Assembly: GCA_032622095.1 (NCBI GenBank)
Contig: CP136064.1
Span: forward strand, 49,236,073 to 49,300,072
Direction of reading: 5' to 3'
Length of the DNA: 64,000 nucleotides
Source: Siphonodentalium dalli
Taxonomy: Eukaryota; Mollusca; Scaphopoda; Gadilida; Siphonodentaliidae
Under the pieces are notes generated by a model. That model saw nothing but the letters and a program-made list of their open reading frames with translations. It ran no database searches and was not told the DNA's origin. Of the stretch, positions 1-13,100 are shown one piece after another. Positions within the stretch are counted from its first letter, which is position 1. Each line of letters begins with the position of its first letter. The translations under genes were made by a program, and so were the position numbers.

Positions 1-128
1 CTCTGGTGCAGCATTACAGATCCTGTGTCAGTGCATTCTCTTATATATGCGAGGCTCGCTATGGTTGAGACTGCATTGGCACAGGGTTTTCGCAAAATTT
101 CAGGCAGCTTCAGTCTTGGAAGGGTTAA
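1..128. repeat. TTAA-type hairpin MITE, rearranged copy
   Basis: A partial copy of the family best seen at 2545-2790 and 62653-62913: TGGTGCAGCATTA near the left, one ATTCTCTTATATATGCGAG module, GCATTGGCACAGGG, and the right terminus ending AGGGTTAA at 121-128. The second hairpin arm is missing and the left end is cut by the window edge. Confidence 0.8.
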
Positions 129-989
129 CATAACTGAATCAATGATGGTTTGATTTATTGGGGTTTATTGTCGTTTCAGGCGTTCGGCCATATCACGATT
201 TTGCGCAGATACAAAAATCAGGTTATCTTCCCTTTGCATGGAACATGAATCTGCACTAATCATATTTAAATCAGCTTCATCATCACTGCTGATATGCACT
301 ATGTATAGGCTGAGCCACCAACCCCCCCCCCCCCCCCCCCCCATTAATGAGTTAACAATTATTTTGTTATGGTCTATTCAATTCTAACGATTCATGATCT
401 GAAATTAATACTCTGTACTTTCTACTCAATTCTGTCAAATTCTGTCTTGCAAAAGCAGTTTATAATTACATTATCAATGATGTTGAGATACAACAGACTT
501 GATTTCAAATGATCCTCACCAATTACCATGATTGAGCAAAAGAAAATTAACTTGTAGAAACATAAATATATTTAGTGGCACAACATGGCCACAGTTCTCC
601 AACTTTCACGAAAATTCTATTCTGTTCTAACAAGAAATATAATAATAAGCGAGCAGCAAAGTATTTACCCAACACATAAACTGAAAAAAATACACCCCTT
701 TTAAAAAATATTTATCTAATATTTCTGTAATTACAGTGTCACAACTGTACTCAACTGACCAACAATATTCTGTGACTAGATCCTTTAATTTATACTCAAA
801 TACTATAAAATATAAACAAGATTGATATTGACATACCCACACACAGTCCATAGTTATATTAAAATGAAAAGTTTATCTTGTAAAACTATATTTTGCACCT
901 ATTTCCGACCTTTTGTTATATGGACATACTATGACTGTATTTTGTTCAATAAGCACATTTGAATTGAATTTGAATTCTATGATTCTCAC

Positions 990-1142
990 CTGTGCTTCCC
1001 AAAGTTTATCCAAGTCCTGTAAAGTCAGAGCCTTTTCTTTTATAACAAATCGCAAAATTTTCTCCAGTTTTTCTACATACTGAGGTTGATGTAGACTATC
1101 TCTTAACACTATGGACAGCACTCCATTTTGCTGGATCCATTC
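990..1142 (-). CDS. USP9X: USP9X exon (residues 370-420)
   Basis: Acceptor ttatccttccag ends at 1143. The exon reads [40 protein letters not shown] and [11 protein letters not shown], with donor gtgagaatc at phase 0. The next family block (GKHEAIVKNVHDLL) is not found in 1-989, so the following exon lies outside the window. Confidence 0.96.
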
Positions 1143-4100
1143 CTGGAAGGATAAGGCCACATAGAGTATATTACCCATTTCATTACTTTAGAATTGCATT
1201 AAATTCTATATTGGCTTCTACAGCTTTTTCTACATTACTTTTCATGATTAGGTGTTAATACAATTTCTGTACAAAGTCTCTTGTACGAACCAAGTGCATC
1301 GCGTTTAAACAAACCAAAAACAAAACTTTAATTTGATCACAAATAGCAAAGGGCAATATCAAATAAAAGTTGAAATGTGTCTAGCTAGATTTATGGCCAG
1401 AAGTGGGCAGAGACTGTGTATAATGCGTAGAGATGCCAAGGGACAGGATTATTTATAATTTGTATTATTAGTGGGTGATAAAGAACATCCAGCGGCCATG
1501 TTTTTATGAGGAGACAGGTGTCCAAGAAAGAGAACATTAATTTGTTTGGCCTTATAATGAATAAAGGCTTTCTTATGCAATCCTCAATGAGATCGTCACC
1601 TACTTCTCAATGACGTGTTTTGACAAGTTTATTTACATGACATGTTCCATATATAAACAATACTATTACTGGTGAACACATGGTCAATTTCTGGTTAAGT
1701 ATTAACTGAAAGTTTATATTACTAATAACAGTGTAATATGGAATAATCTATTTCAATTCTGGAATGGGTGATGAAACATGTGGCTAGAGGGCCTCAACTA
1801 ACTAATCATTACGATTCTGACAAAGGTAGATTATAAAGTTACTTGATATGTCTACTAATATATCAAAGTCCCCCTGAACAGCCCATAAGCCTGTCTATTT
1901 GATGTTTCAATTTTTTTCCAAGTTTAATCCTTTCTTTACTAAATACTCATTGATGAGTAGTTCCCCATAGAAATGAATATGAATACTTTTGAACTTGTAT
2001 TATCTTTTGGCCTCTCCGTAGTCTGCTTTTATTACCTAATCATCACTCCAAATATATAATAGAAAACTCCAATGTAAACCTTTATAACTGCAAGGGAGTT
2101 TCCAGTCAGTATAGGAAGGGATAAGAGAATAACTGCTGAGCATTTTTTTAAATTACTAGTTGATATTAAAGCAGCATATTCGTCCTATGAGTTAACTTAC
2201 AGCCATTTTATCTGCAGTGAGCCACTCATCTTCATCCGTCTGAGAATGTCTACTGGCATGGAATGATACGTTTGCAATCACCTTGTTCACTTCATTCAAT
2301 GCATTCATCTTGCCGTTAAATGAAGATATTTGTAACAGCCTGGAATCAATGAGATAATGAAAGTGTCAATAATATTGTAGCTCAAGTTGCATAACTGATT
2401 TATTTGAACGGTATACCGGTTCAGTATTTTCGCAAGGACGTTTTGAGGAAAGTGCAAGATCAAGGGATGGTTTTACAGTGAGAAATGACAATGTGAGACC
2501 CGTAGGATCTGGTCACATTGAGAATATGGCGAATTATAAAACCATTAACCCTTTCATGATGCGAGCTGCACTGGTGCAGCATTAAAGATCCTGTGCATTC
2601 TCTTACATATGCGAGTGTCCATAGAGCCTCACATATATAAGAGAATGTACTGGCTTACAAGGTCAAGCTAAATATTGTTAGGCCAATGTATTCTCTTGAG
2701 GATCCCTATGGGAGAATTGCATATATAAGAGAATGCATTGACACAGGGTTTTCGCAAAATTTCAGAAAGCTCCAGTCATGGGAGGGTTAAATAAGCGAAC
2801 TTGTACCAAGTCAGTTACTCAAGACTTAATTTCAATTTTTCAGTTGTTGTTTATTACTGAGATACCTGTTAATATTGAAATATAAGAAAATAATATTTTC
2901 ATTTTGAAAAACCTAGTACAGAAATAGTTTTTCACCTTAAGATCATCTTGAGTCTAAATATTTCCAAGGACTTGATGGTTTCCTCCTGGTCAGGCAACCT
3001 GTACACAAGATATTTCAATGTCTTGATTATGGATGATAGCGCATCATTTTTTGCTTCTGCTTTCGATTCTTTTTTCAGCTCCTCATCCGAAAGGCCATCC
3101 AGAAATTGTGGGACAATTTCCTAAAAAATAAAAATAAAACAGAATTTTACAAATATATCTGACTATATCCAGTTAGGATATCTATTATATATTTTGGAAC
3201 TGCTGTCTGTATGTGTGTATGTGTCTTACAGACCGATCCCACCCAAATTTGGTATGTAGGACTACTTTGATCCCGGGCACAATATGGGCGAGTCCAATTT
3301 CACGTGCGACTGTGTCCTTGACCTCGCTCATATACGCTCATTTTGGCATGTTTCTGGATGTCAACCGCTCCGACTCAAATTTGGTATGTAGGCCTACTTT
3401 GATCCCGGGAACAATATGGGCGGGTCCAATTTCACGTGCGACCATGTCCTTGACATACACTCATATAGGCATGTTTCTGGACCAATCAAATAGTTTGTCC
3501 AGACACTGTATATTCTGCCCAGATGAAGGCAATCACAAAGAAATCCCTAAATAGCCCGGACGAATTCGGGCACATCAGCTGGTATTATTAAAATATAGTG
3601 AAATTGAAACATTAAATGAAAATATTCTGTTAACGGGAAAAAGAAACTCTTACGTAATCAGACTGCACTATCACAAAGTGCATCAAGTATATCGATGTTA
3701 GTTTGCATATAGATTATTGTTATGTGGTATATGATTTTCCAATACAGACATAGCAACATTCAAACTACATAAAATCATTGCTCATTTTAACAAATACAGT
3801 TGCATGAAAAATATAGGTAAATGTTCTTCACAACTGCACATCTTGGATGAGCATCAGTCAACAACCAAGTGAACTGTTCACATTTTAATTTGGAAATGGC
3901 ATGAAATTGCATGACTATTTGAACAAAAATGCACATTTATTTTATTCATTAGTAAGAAGGCAGAGAACCATCTGAGAACGATATACTCACAACAACAGGC
4001 ATGAAGTACTTCTGAACTGTGTGTGGGGTTAATACCTCAGAACATAAGCCAAATGGTCTGCAAAGAAAAAGGCACATAATAGTACACATATTAAACATAA

Positions 4101-7100
4101 CTGCTGGTAAATTCATATGTGTTCTTTGCCATATTATGAGTAAACCAACAGTGATAGCAGACAAGATCGAGGAAAAGACCACGCTGGCCCAAAATTTACT
4201 TTTGCCAAATGACTTTGTCAAGTTGAGCTAAAAAGTGTCCAAGAAACAGATAATCAACTTTGTGTGGCCTCAAGTAAATTTTCATTGAACAGTCGATAGG
4301 TAAACAAGATCACATTCTGCCACTGGTCTGGGGTTAACCCTTTCATGACGGGAGCTGCGCTGGTGCAGCATTAAAGACCCTGTGCCAGTGCATTCTCATA
4401 TAATATATGCGAGTCTCCCATAGGGAGCCTCACATTTATATGAGAGAATGCACTGGCTTACACGGTCAAAGTCAATATTGTTAGGCCAATACATTCTCTT
4501 ATATATGCGAGGTTCCCTTGTTTTATGCTTGGTTTATGATGTTATAACCGGAAAGTTTGATGACAAATTTATTACAGAATTGGTCTTGCTAGTGGTACTG
4601 GAGGAGAAATTGTTTATGGACCACAATTTTGGCATAGAGAAGCACATATCAGACATCATCTAAATAACAGATTACAGATATGTAGTAATATAAAGAATTT
4701 TCCTGTCAACTTACTTCAAGAGAGCAGATATAACCGGCACAGATAGATTGGGGCCATCTTTGAATCTCTCCAACATAACCTGGAACCCATTCAACTGACC
4801 AAATTTATTGACAAGATCGACCAACCAGCCCTGAAAGAAGATATACAGGATTTAACAAGTCTTCTACTAAAACAAATTTGAGCATTTAGGAAACAGAAGC
4901 ATAAAATAAATACATAATAACATATTTTGTGCTACAAAACATTAAGTTAAGTGTTCTTTTCAAACAGCCAGAGGATAATCCTATTTAAACCAGCTGAGGT
5001 CAAGCAATGTTACATTTTTGGAGGATAATCAATGAACATGACATGCAGGTTACTTCAAGGCTAGCATTTATGTACCTCATATGTGACCAGCCATATCAAA
5101 TCCAGTCGAAAGTCGGGATTTTTTTACCCTGTGCCAATGCATTCTCTTATATATGCGAGTCGACCATAGGTCGCCTCGCATATATAAGAGAATGCATTGG
5201 CCTAACAATTTTTTACAATTTTAATAATTTGTTCTTGTATTCTTTAATAATTTAATAATTTCACCCATACAGAGCCCCAGACAAACATGAGTAGACGACA
5301 CTCTTCTATGTGCTTCTATATATGTGTGGGGCTCCCTGCAGGGTAATGGATGTTTTTTTTATTTTATGTCCTAAAAATTGTAAGAAACATTTATTTAAAA
5401 AACATGATAAACGAGAGGCCGATCACGATCGGCAGATGTTAACCCATCCCTTGGCGATAGTAAATTACTATGATCAGAATATTAAATGAGAGTTTTGGTG
5501 TTGAATTATAGAGTATACTTTTATGTACTATTATAAACAAATGTACATAACACAAATTATTGGAATTTATGGGTCACTAGCATTTATATAAGAGAATGCA
5601 CTGGTACAGCTAAACCACCACAGCCTTGGGTTAAATGTGAAAGGTGGCCAGGACATGGAATACTTGGGTTAAGAGAGTTTACAATAACCAGAGTAAGAGT
5701 GCAAATTAATTAGATAGAGCTACTGCCTATAAGTCTGTGTCCTGTCCCTCAAAAACATAGCTGGTTTCACCTCACACTAATGTCTAAAAATAACTCTAAT
5801 TATCAATAACTCAGATACTGTTTGTCTCTCACAGAGTTAAAGTTTTACTGCTGGTAATCAATTAGTTGTTGACTGCTATGGTTATCTATTCAATTCTTAG
5901 TAGAAAAAGGGCCATAACTCTGGTATAAAATGTTGGATCTAACCCATATTCAATCTCGATTTGTATTTTGAGTTGAGAAACTCGCATACCAAATTTCGTT
6001 CTTATCCGTTGAAAAATGGTTGATTTATCAAAATATGCAGAAATTCTATGTCAAAGAGCCATAACTCCATTGAAAAATATCGGATCAAACCCATATTCGA
6101 ACTCGATCTGTATTTTGGTCCGAGAAACTTGCATACCAAATTTGATTCTGATCAGATAAAAAAAATTTGAGTTATGGTAGCATGCATGAATTCTAAGTCG
6201 AAAAAGGGCCATAACTCCGTAAAAAAAATCTTGGTTCGAACCCATATTCGAACTCGATCTGTATTTGGTGCTGAGAAATTCATATACAAAATTTGGTTCC
6301 GATCAGATAGAACATATTTCAGTTATCGCACCATGCGTACAGTGTCTACAGACAGACAGACGGACGGACGGACTAACGATGAGTGGTCAATCCGGACAAC
6401 GACACTATGTTTACCATACTATGGTATGGGTAAACATAAAAATTGTTAAGCCAATGCATTCTCTTATATATGCGAGGCGACCTATGGTCGACTCGCATAT
6501 ATAAGAGAATACATTGGCACAGGGTAAAAAAATCGCGACTTCCGACTGGATTTGATATGGCGGGTCACATATGTTGTGCTGTAATAGAAATTCTCTATTT
6601 GAAACTAATTATAACATGCACTGTAGTCACACATCCAAACTTGTATCCATAAATATTTAGGGCATGTTGAGATTTCCCCAAAATAGCAGCCGCAGTGATG
6701 ACTGGTCAAATGAAGCATGATAAAATGCAGTACCATAATGTTATGTCATCTAAAAGAACATGTAACATCTTTTGTGCAAACAATCCAACATTCCTCATAT
6801 GCCATAAGTTTCAACCTACCCTAGGAACTGTTCTTGAATCGGGAGTTCTTGCGAATAGAGCATCATCTGCGAGGTTGGATCCTGGTGGCACACTCTCTGA
6901 TGGCCTGTTACCATTGTATGTGTGAAACCTAGAAAAAAGAAAATCTTTATTTTTGGGATGTTTGACTGGAAACTGTAAACATATATTGCTGTAGAAAATT
7001 ATCCTAAAAACTTGTTTTGAACAGCGACCCCAGATCGAGATAATACAAGGTGTTGGTGACCAAATTCGCCAATGGCAATTTTTTTTTTTTTTTGAAAAGG

Positions 7101-10100
7101 GCCAAGAAAATTTTATTTGTCCCAACTTTTTGGCCAAAAACTTTTAAGTCTATAGTCAGCAATCACCTCTGTGATTATCATCAGATCTCCAGTATGAAAC
7201 ACGTAATTCATTAACAGGTAATCAGAGTCTAGGTCTCCCGTAGGAGATGAGGCCATGCAGTATTCTGCAAATGACCAGCATCATATTTTGAGACCTGGTA
7301 AATATGTATGCCAAGTTATAATACAATTCAACAGCAAAATGAATAAATAGAAGATTGGACAACATAGATGCTGCCAAAACATTTGTAAATCGAAGTAGGG
7401 TAATAAAGCTACTAAAATATAATTGTATTGGCACAGAACCTCATGGTGGTAAATACCTGTGCTAAGGCCATCCAAAATTAATTAATTGTTTCCCAGACAA
7501 TTTTTTTTTCCGATCAGTGAGTGCGGGAAGATTTTAAATATTTTTATAAATTCCCAATCACAGTGATGAATGACTACTACAATCCTGCATAAGGAGACTA
7601 AATTGAAATACTAGAGATATGTAGTGTAATGGCCAACTCCCCGCTGAATATTTTGTTGGCCATTTGGCCCCGTGTCAGACCATCGAACATGGAAATGACT
7701 GACTGAATGAAGTGAACCTTCCTGCAGTGACTTTCTCTTGCAGAAATAATGGAAAATTTTTAATTTTTCAAAAATTTTAATGTTCAGAACAACAGATTTT
7801 AACATCCTTATATCAACTTTTGAACAGCTTTCCTGGCACATTATTATTTTGTTGCATGAATACATCATGATCAGCCAATAAAATTATGGGGCAATTTCCC
7901 ACTGACAACCGTGACATTTAATATTCAAATGATAGATCTATTGTTCGATTTCGAGCCGAATTTTGGCAGAGTATCGCATCTCTGTGGGCCATTGCATCAA
8001 ACCTAGTTATTCACAAGTTATTATATTATTGCAAATCTTTTACTGTACAATCTACTTTATAGGTTTTTCTTGTGTTTTTCTGGCATTTGAATGCCAAATT
8101 TCAGGCTAACACGGGCCAAAAAATCAATGCTGCCATGCCTGATAAACAAATATTTAATTTTGGATGGCCTATGTTTTAAAATGAAAGTGTCAATGACACT
8201 GTAGCTCAATTTTGGAAGGAGTTCATTTTTTTCTGAGCCTGGCTGAGCAATGAATATAATGATAAAGAAGAAATAAAGCCAAAAGGTTACAGTAAACGTC
8301 TTGTATTGTGACTCATTCCCAACTACATAATGTAACATATCAACATTAAAGGATTGCTATCCTGATGAATACAACAAAACATTATCGGAAAGCAACCCCA
8401 ATTATGATCACAATGACCCAAGTCCCATAACAATCGATTAATAAATAAGCCGAGAATTAAATATATAATACCCCCACCAGTTGTCGGCTATCTCTGTCGC
8501 AAATCCTCATATGACATCAAACTAATTAAAAACACGGAATCGGGGTCGGAGTTAATTCTGTTTACCTATATGACGTCATCTGAGTGGCGATGCAAAGTGC
8601 TGAATCGACATGAGCGCGTGAGTGTAATGGAATTACTGCGGGGCATGTCAATAACATTGTGTATACGTGGTGAATTGTCATCGCCCGGTGAGTTATCTTC
8701 ACTTCTGATTTGGCATCAGTGCTGTATGGAAAGTTATTGTTTTGACAAAAATATAGGCCAATTGAGCGGGGTAGACCACACTGTCGTGTCAAGAATAAAG
8801 CTAATAAAACACGAGCCAACATGTGAACTCTATTCGGGAGCATTTTCATGATGTTGTTTTAATATATGCCCTGAGTGTCCCGTATATTCACAATAATTTT
8901 TCGTTCATTCATTCGTGACAATGCCAAATGCAGTGTTTTCGACTGACACTCAATTGGGTATGATTCTACATTCATTTCCTAACGATGTTCGTTTACGTGA
9001 CATTTGGCGGGATTTCTGTGGGGAAACCGGTTGCGCAAAATCAGAAACTTAAATTGGTCGCCGACGAAATGATTCAGATTTTATTCCATCCACTTCGAAA
9101 AATGGTGTACCCACATTAAACAAAACGTCCACCAACGAGAATGTCATCCCGAGAAAAACGTCAAATTTGCCAAGTGTCCAGTCGTGAGTATCACCATGAA
9201 TCAATAAAGAGCGTTCCCTGTCAAGCGTATTCCTAATATAGTGCTAATAAAGAGCGTTTAATAAACCGGAAATTGCTATGCATGACTTTCATAGGTATAT
9301 AAAGCATGTTATCAAAACATGTATTTACATATTGATGTAAATAGTAAATATTCACGATGACAACTATTCTAAAACGTGTTCCAACGTTCCTTCACCATGA
9401 CTCAATAAAGAGTGTTCTCTGTTAAGCATATTCTTGAATTGGTGTGAATAAAGAGCGTTTATATATGTGATTACTTTTTTTAAACCTGAAATTGCTATGA
9501 CTTTGACGGGTATATAAAGCATGTGTATCGAAAGTTCGTGTACATGTATTTATATATGTTATCCCTCCTTCGAAAAGTGTCATAATTGGAAGTTCAAACG
9601 AATGAAGGCCAATGTTTATAACGACGTAAGCGCACGCTTTTATAATGCAATATTGTTATGCGTAATTCACACAAAGATGTTGATAATATATGCGCAAAGC
9701 CATATATACATATGATAGATAAGCTGGCAAACAGTAAGGTTGCTTTGTTTTGATAGTAACAGGAATTCCCCTATCGCTACTTCATTGTCACATGTTATAT
9801 CATGTGACCGCACCGACCGGTGATCATGTGACTTCAATCGCATGACTTTGTCTACAACATAAGATCTTCGGCATTCTTCAGATTTGTTTTTTTTCCTTAT
9901 AAAAACAAAATTAGCGACCAAACACAAGATTATTTGGGCAAGTTGGACATTTTAATTATATAATATTGGTATATTGAAAGACAGTACTAAACATTTTTCA
10001 GAATAATATTCCTTTAACATCCATGATAAATATCAAGATGATCTGACAAATAGGATTTAGATATGCAAAGAGTAAAATCCAAGATGGCTACCAACGGCCA

Positions 10101-13100
10101 TGTTTTATGGCCGAAAGACCCCAAAATGACTCGTCTCATCTACATGTCAAGATTAACATCAATGACAAATTTCATGATTATCAGATGAAAACTCTGCCTG
10201 TAGCCTGTGCTGATGGATTGAATTTCAAAATCCAAAATGGCCGCTGGCTGCCATGTTTTTTTTGCCGAATGACCCAAAGTCAATATTAACAGCCATGACA
10301 AATTTCATAATGATCTGACCAAAGTACAACTAATAGCCAGTGACAAAGGATTTAGTCATGCAAAGAGTAAAATCCAAGATGGCTGCTGGCGGCCATGTTT
10401 TATGGCCGAATGACCCCCACAATGACTCATTCTCATCTACATGTCAATATTAACATCCACGACAAATTCCGTGATGATCATGATGAACAATCTGGCCGTA
10501 GCCCGTGCGAATGGATTTAATTTTGAAATCCAAGATGGCCACTGGTGGCCATGTTTTTTTGCTGAATGACCCCAAAATGACGCTTTCCCATCTAAATATC
10601 AATGTCATCAGCAATGACAAATTTGACCAAAGGTACGACTTGTAGCCCGTGGCAAACAATTTAGTCATGCAAAGAGCAAAACCAAGATGGCTGACGGCAG
10701 CCATGTTTTATGGCCAAATGACCCCAAAATTACTCGTTCCCATCCACATGTCAATATTATCATTCATGACAAATTTCATGATGATCCAAAGGCACGACCT
10801 GTAGCCCGTGCCAAAGGATTTAGTCATGTAAAGAGTAAAATCCAAGATGGCTGCCGATGGCGGTGTTTTTTGGCCAAAGGACCCCAATCTACATGTCAAT
10901 ATTAACATCCATGACAAATTTCATAATGATCAGACAAACAGTGCGGCCTGTAGCCCATGATAACGGAAATTGTTGATGGACATATCCATGCACACACACA
11001 CACACACACACAACAGATACTAAGCGATGGCAATAGCTCAAACTTTACTTTAAAGTAAAGTTGAGCTAAAAATTGACTAAAAGCAATGGGAGTTCAGGTT
11101 ACAATATAGCGATAAACGGTTGCCAACAATGTGTCCCCCACCCCCCCCCCCCCCCCCCCCCCGAAAAGTGGGCTTTTTATTAAGGATAGCTTTGTTTTAA
11201 CTGTCAAAATTCATCAGACTGTGACCAAATTTAAACTTTGTCAAGAGATTCAGTTGAATTTAAAAACAATCAGATAACTAAAAGTTATCATCCAGAAAGG
11301 CAGAAACCCAAATAATCTGCAAATTTTAAGTCCACAAGCACTGCCACAAGGACCATAAATAACACCGGCAATAATGGGCGGATTAAACCCAAATTTATAC
11401 TTGACCTGTATCTTCATGTGGTTAATCCACATACCAAATTTAATAACAATCAGATTGCAAAAACTAATGTTATCATCCAGAAACCAAAATAATTGGCAAA
11501 TTATAAGTTGACAAGGACCATAACTCTGGCAAAAATGGGCGGACCGAACCCGTATTCAAACTTGACCTGTATTTGGAGCTGATAACCTCATATAACAAAT
11601 TTGATTCAGATCTGATTACACCAACTAAAGTTATCATCCAGAAACATCAAAATGACAAAATTCTTAGCTGAAAAGGGGCCATAAAACCTGATAAAACCAC
11701 AAAAAATGTGCAGACCAAACCCATAATCGAACTTTACCTGTATTTTGACCTGATAAACTCGCACCAAATTGGGTGGTTTCATTCCGATAGTCCAAAATTA
11801 AGTTCCTGTGAAACTTTCCCAATGGACGACTAGACGGATGCCACTGTCGGATGGACACCCTCCAATTAGTTTATTCGGGGGACAAAAAGGTATCATGACA
11901 CACACTATTACTCACTTGCATTGAGGATTCAATACAATAGCTAGAAGGTCCAGTAGTGGGAACCAGTCTTGTGACAGCTTTGCTGCACACAACTCTATCA
12001 GTCTTTCAGCATTCTTCAGTATGCATCGCTATAAGGAAATAATAAAGAAAAGACCTAATAATTGACATCAGTGATTTTTATAACTCGCTGCCACCCACAT
12101 TTTTTTAGTGGGACAAACATCCCAAGCTCCTAATCATCCAAAAACCATTTGTTTATAAATTGATACACTGAACTTATTAGAACTCATTCAAAGAAACTGT
12201 TCACCGTCTGCTGCTCGGCAATAAGCTTAATCGAGAATCTTTTAAAGGTACTCAACCCGATAAAACTCCTCTCAATTACTATTTCAATGGCTTCGGGGGT
12301 CAAAAATATTTGATTCGAGTCGAGGAAGTCACCCATCAAAGCTCAGATTTGTTAGATATCGATTTTAGAAATCTATTATTTTTCATTATCGGGAATTGTT
12401 TCTGGCCCAGAAGACAGTAATAAATTCGTTGTTATTACCCACTTGATCATAGAGTTATCCATCCTTGTCTGTTTGAATATAATTTTGGCGTAAAATCTCG
12501 AGCATGTTACCAAATTGACGGCAGTTATTGGTACTCATCTCGAGAACATAAGAATTTTCAAAAATCAATATCTAATAACTCTGAGCTTTGTTTGATGGGT
12601 TCCTCGACTCGAATCAAATATTTTTTACCCCCAAAGCCAAAGAAATAGTAATATAGGACCCTCTGATCGGATTGTTGTTGTTGGAATCTGTTGAGATGGG
12701 GACCCTCTTTACGGGTTGAGTACCTTTAACAATGAGTTCTGGACAGAGCAAGAATCTTGAGAGAAATGTGACTATGAGCCATCCACAACGAGTTCGACAA
12801 AAGATTCTAGATTATGATGCAAATTTATTCCACACCCTTGTGTCGGATAAGTTTAATCCATGACTGAGACTACCATTGATACTATAACTACGTCTATCAT
12901 GGTTTAATTATTGATGAAAAACTATTAAATATCTGTGCATCACCCAAAGTAGATCATGATGTGACGAAGTCATGGCCTTTGGCAATAACTCGGAGTACTT
13001 CCGTCTTGTATTTCACTTGTGCCTCACATCAACGGGTGTAAAATAAATGTAGAAAAGAGAAATTGAAAATTGTAATGATTCATCAGATACTTACATGGAT

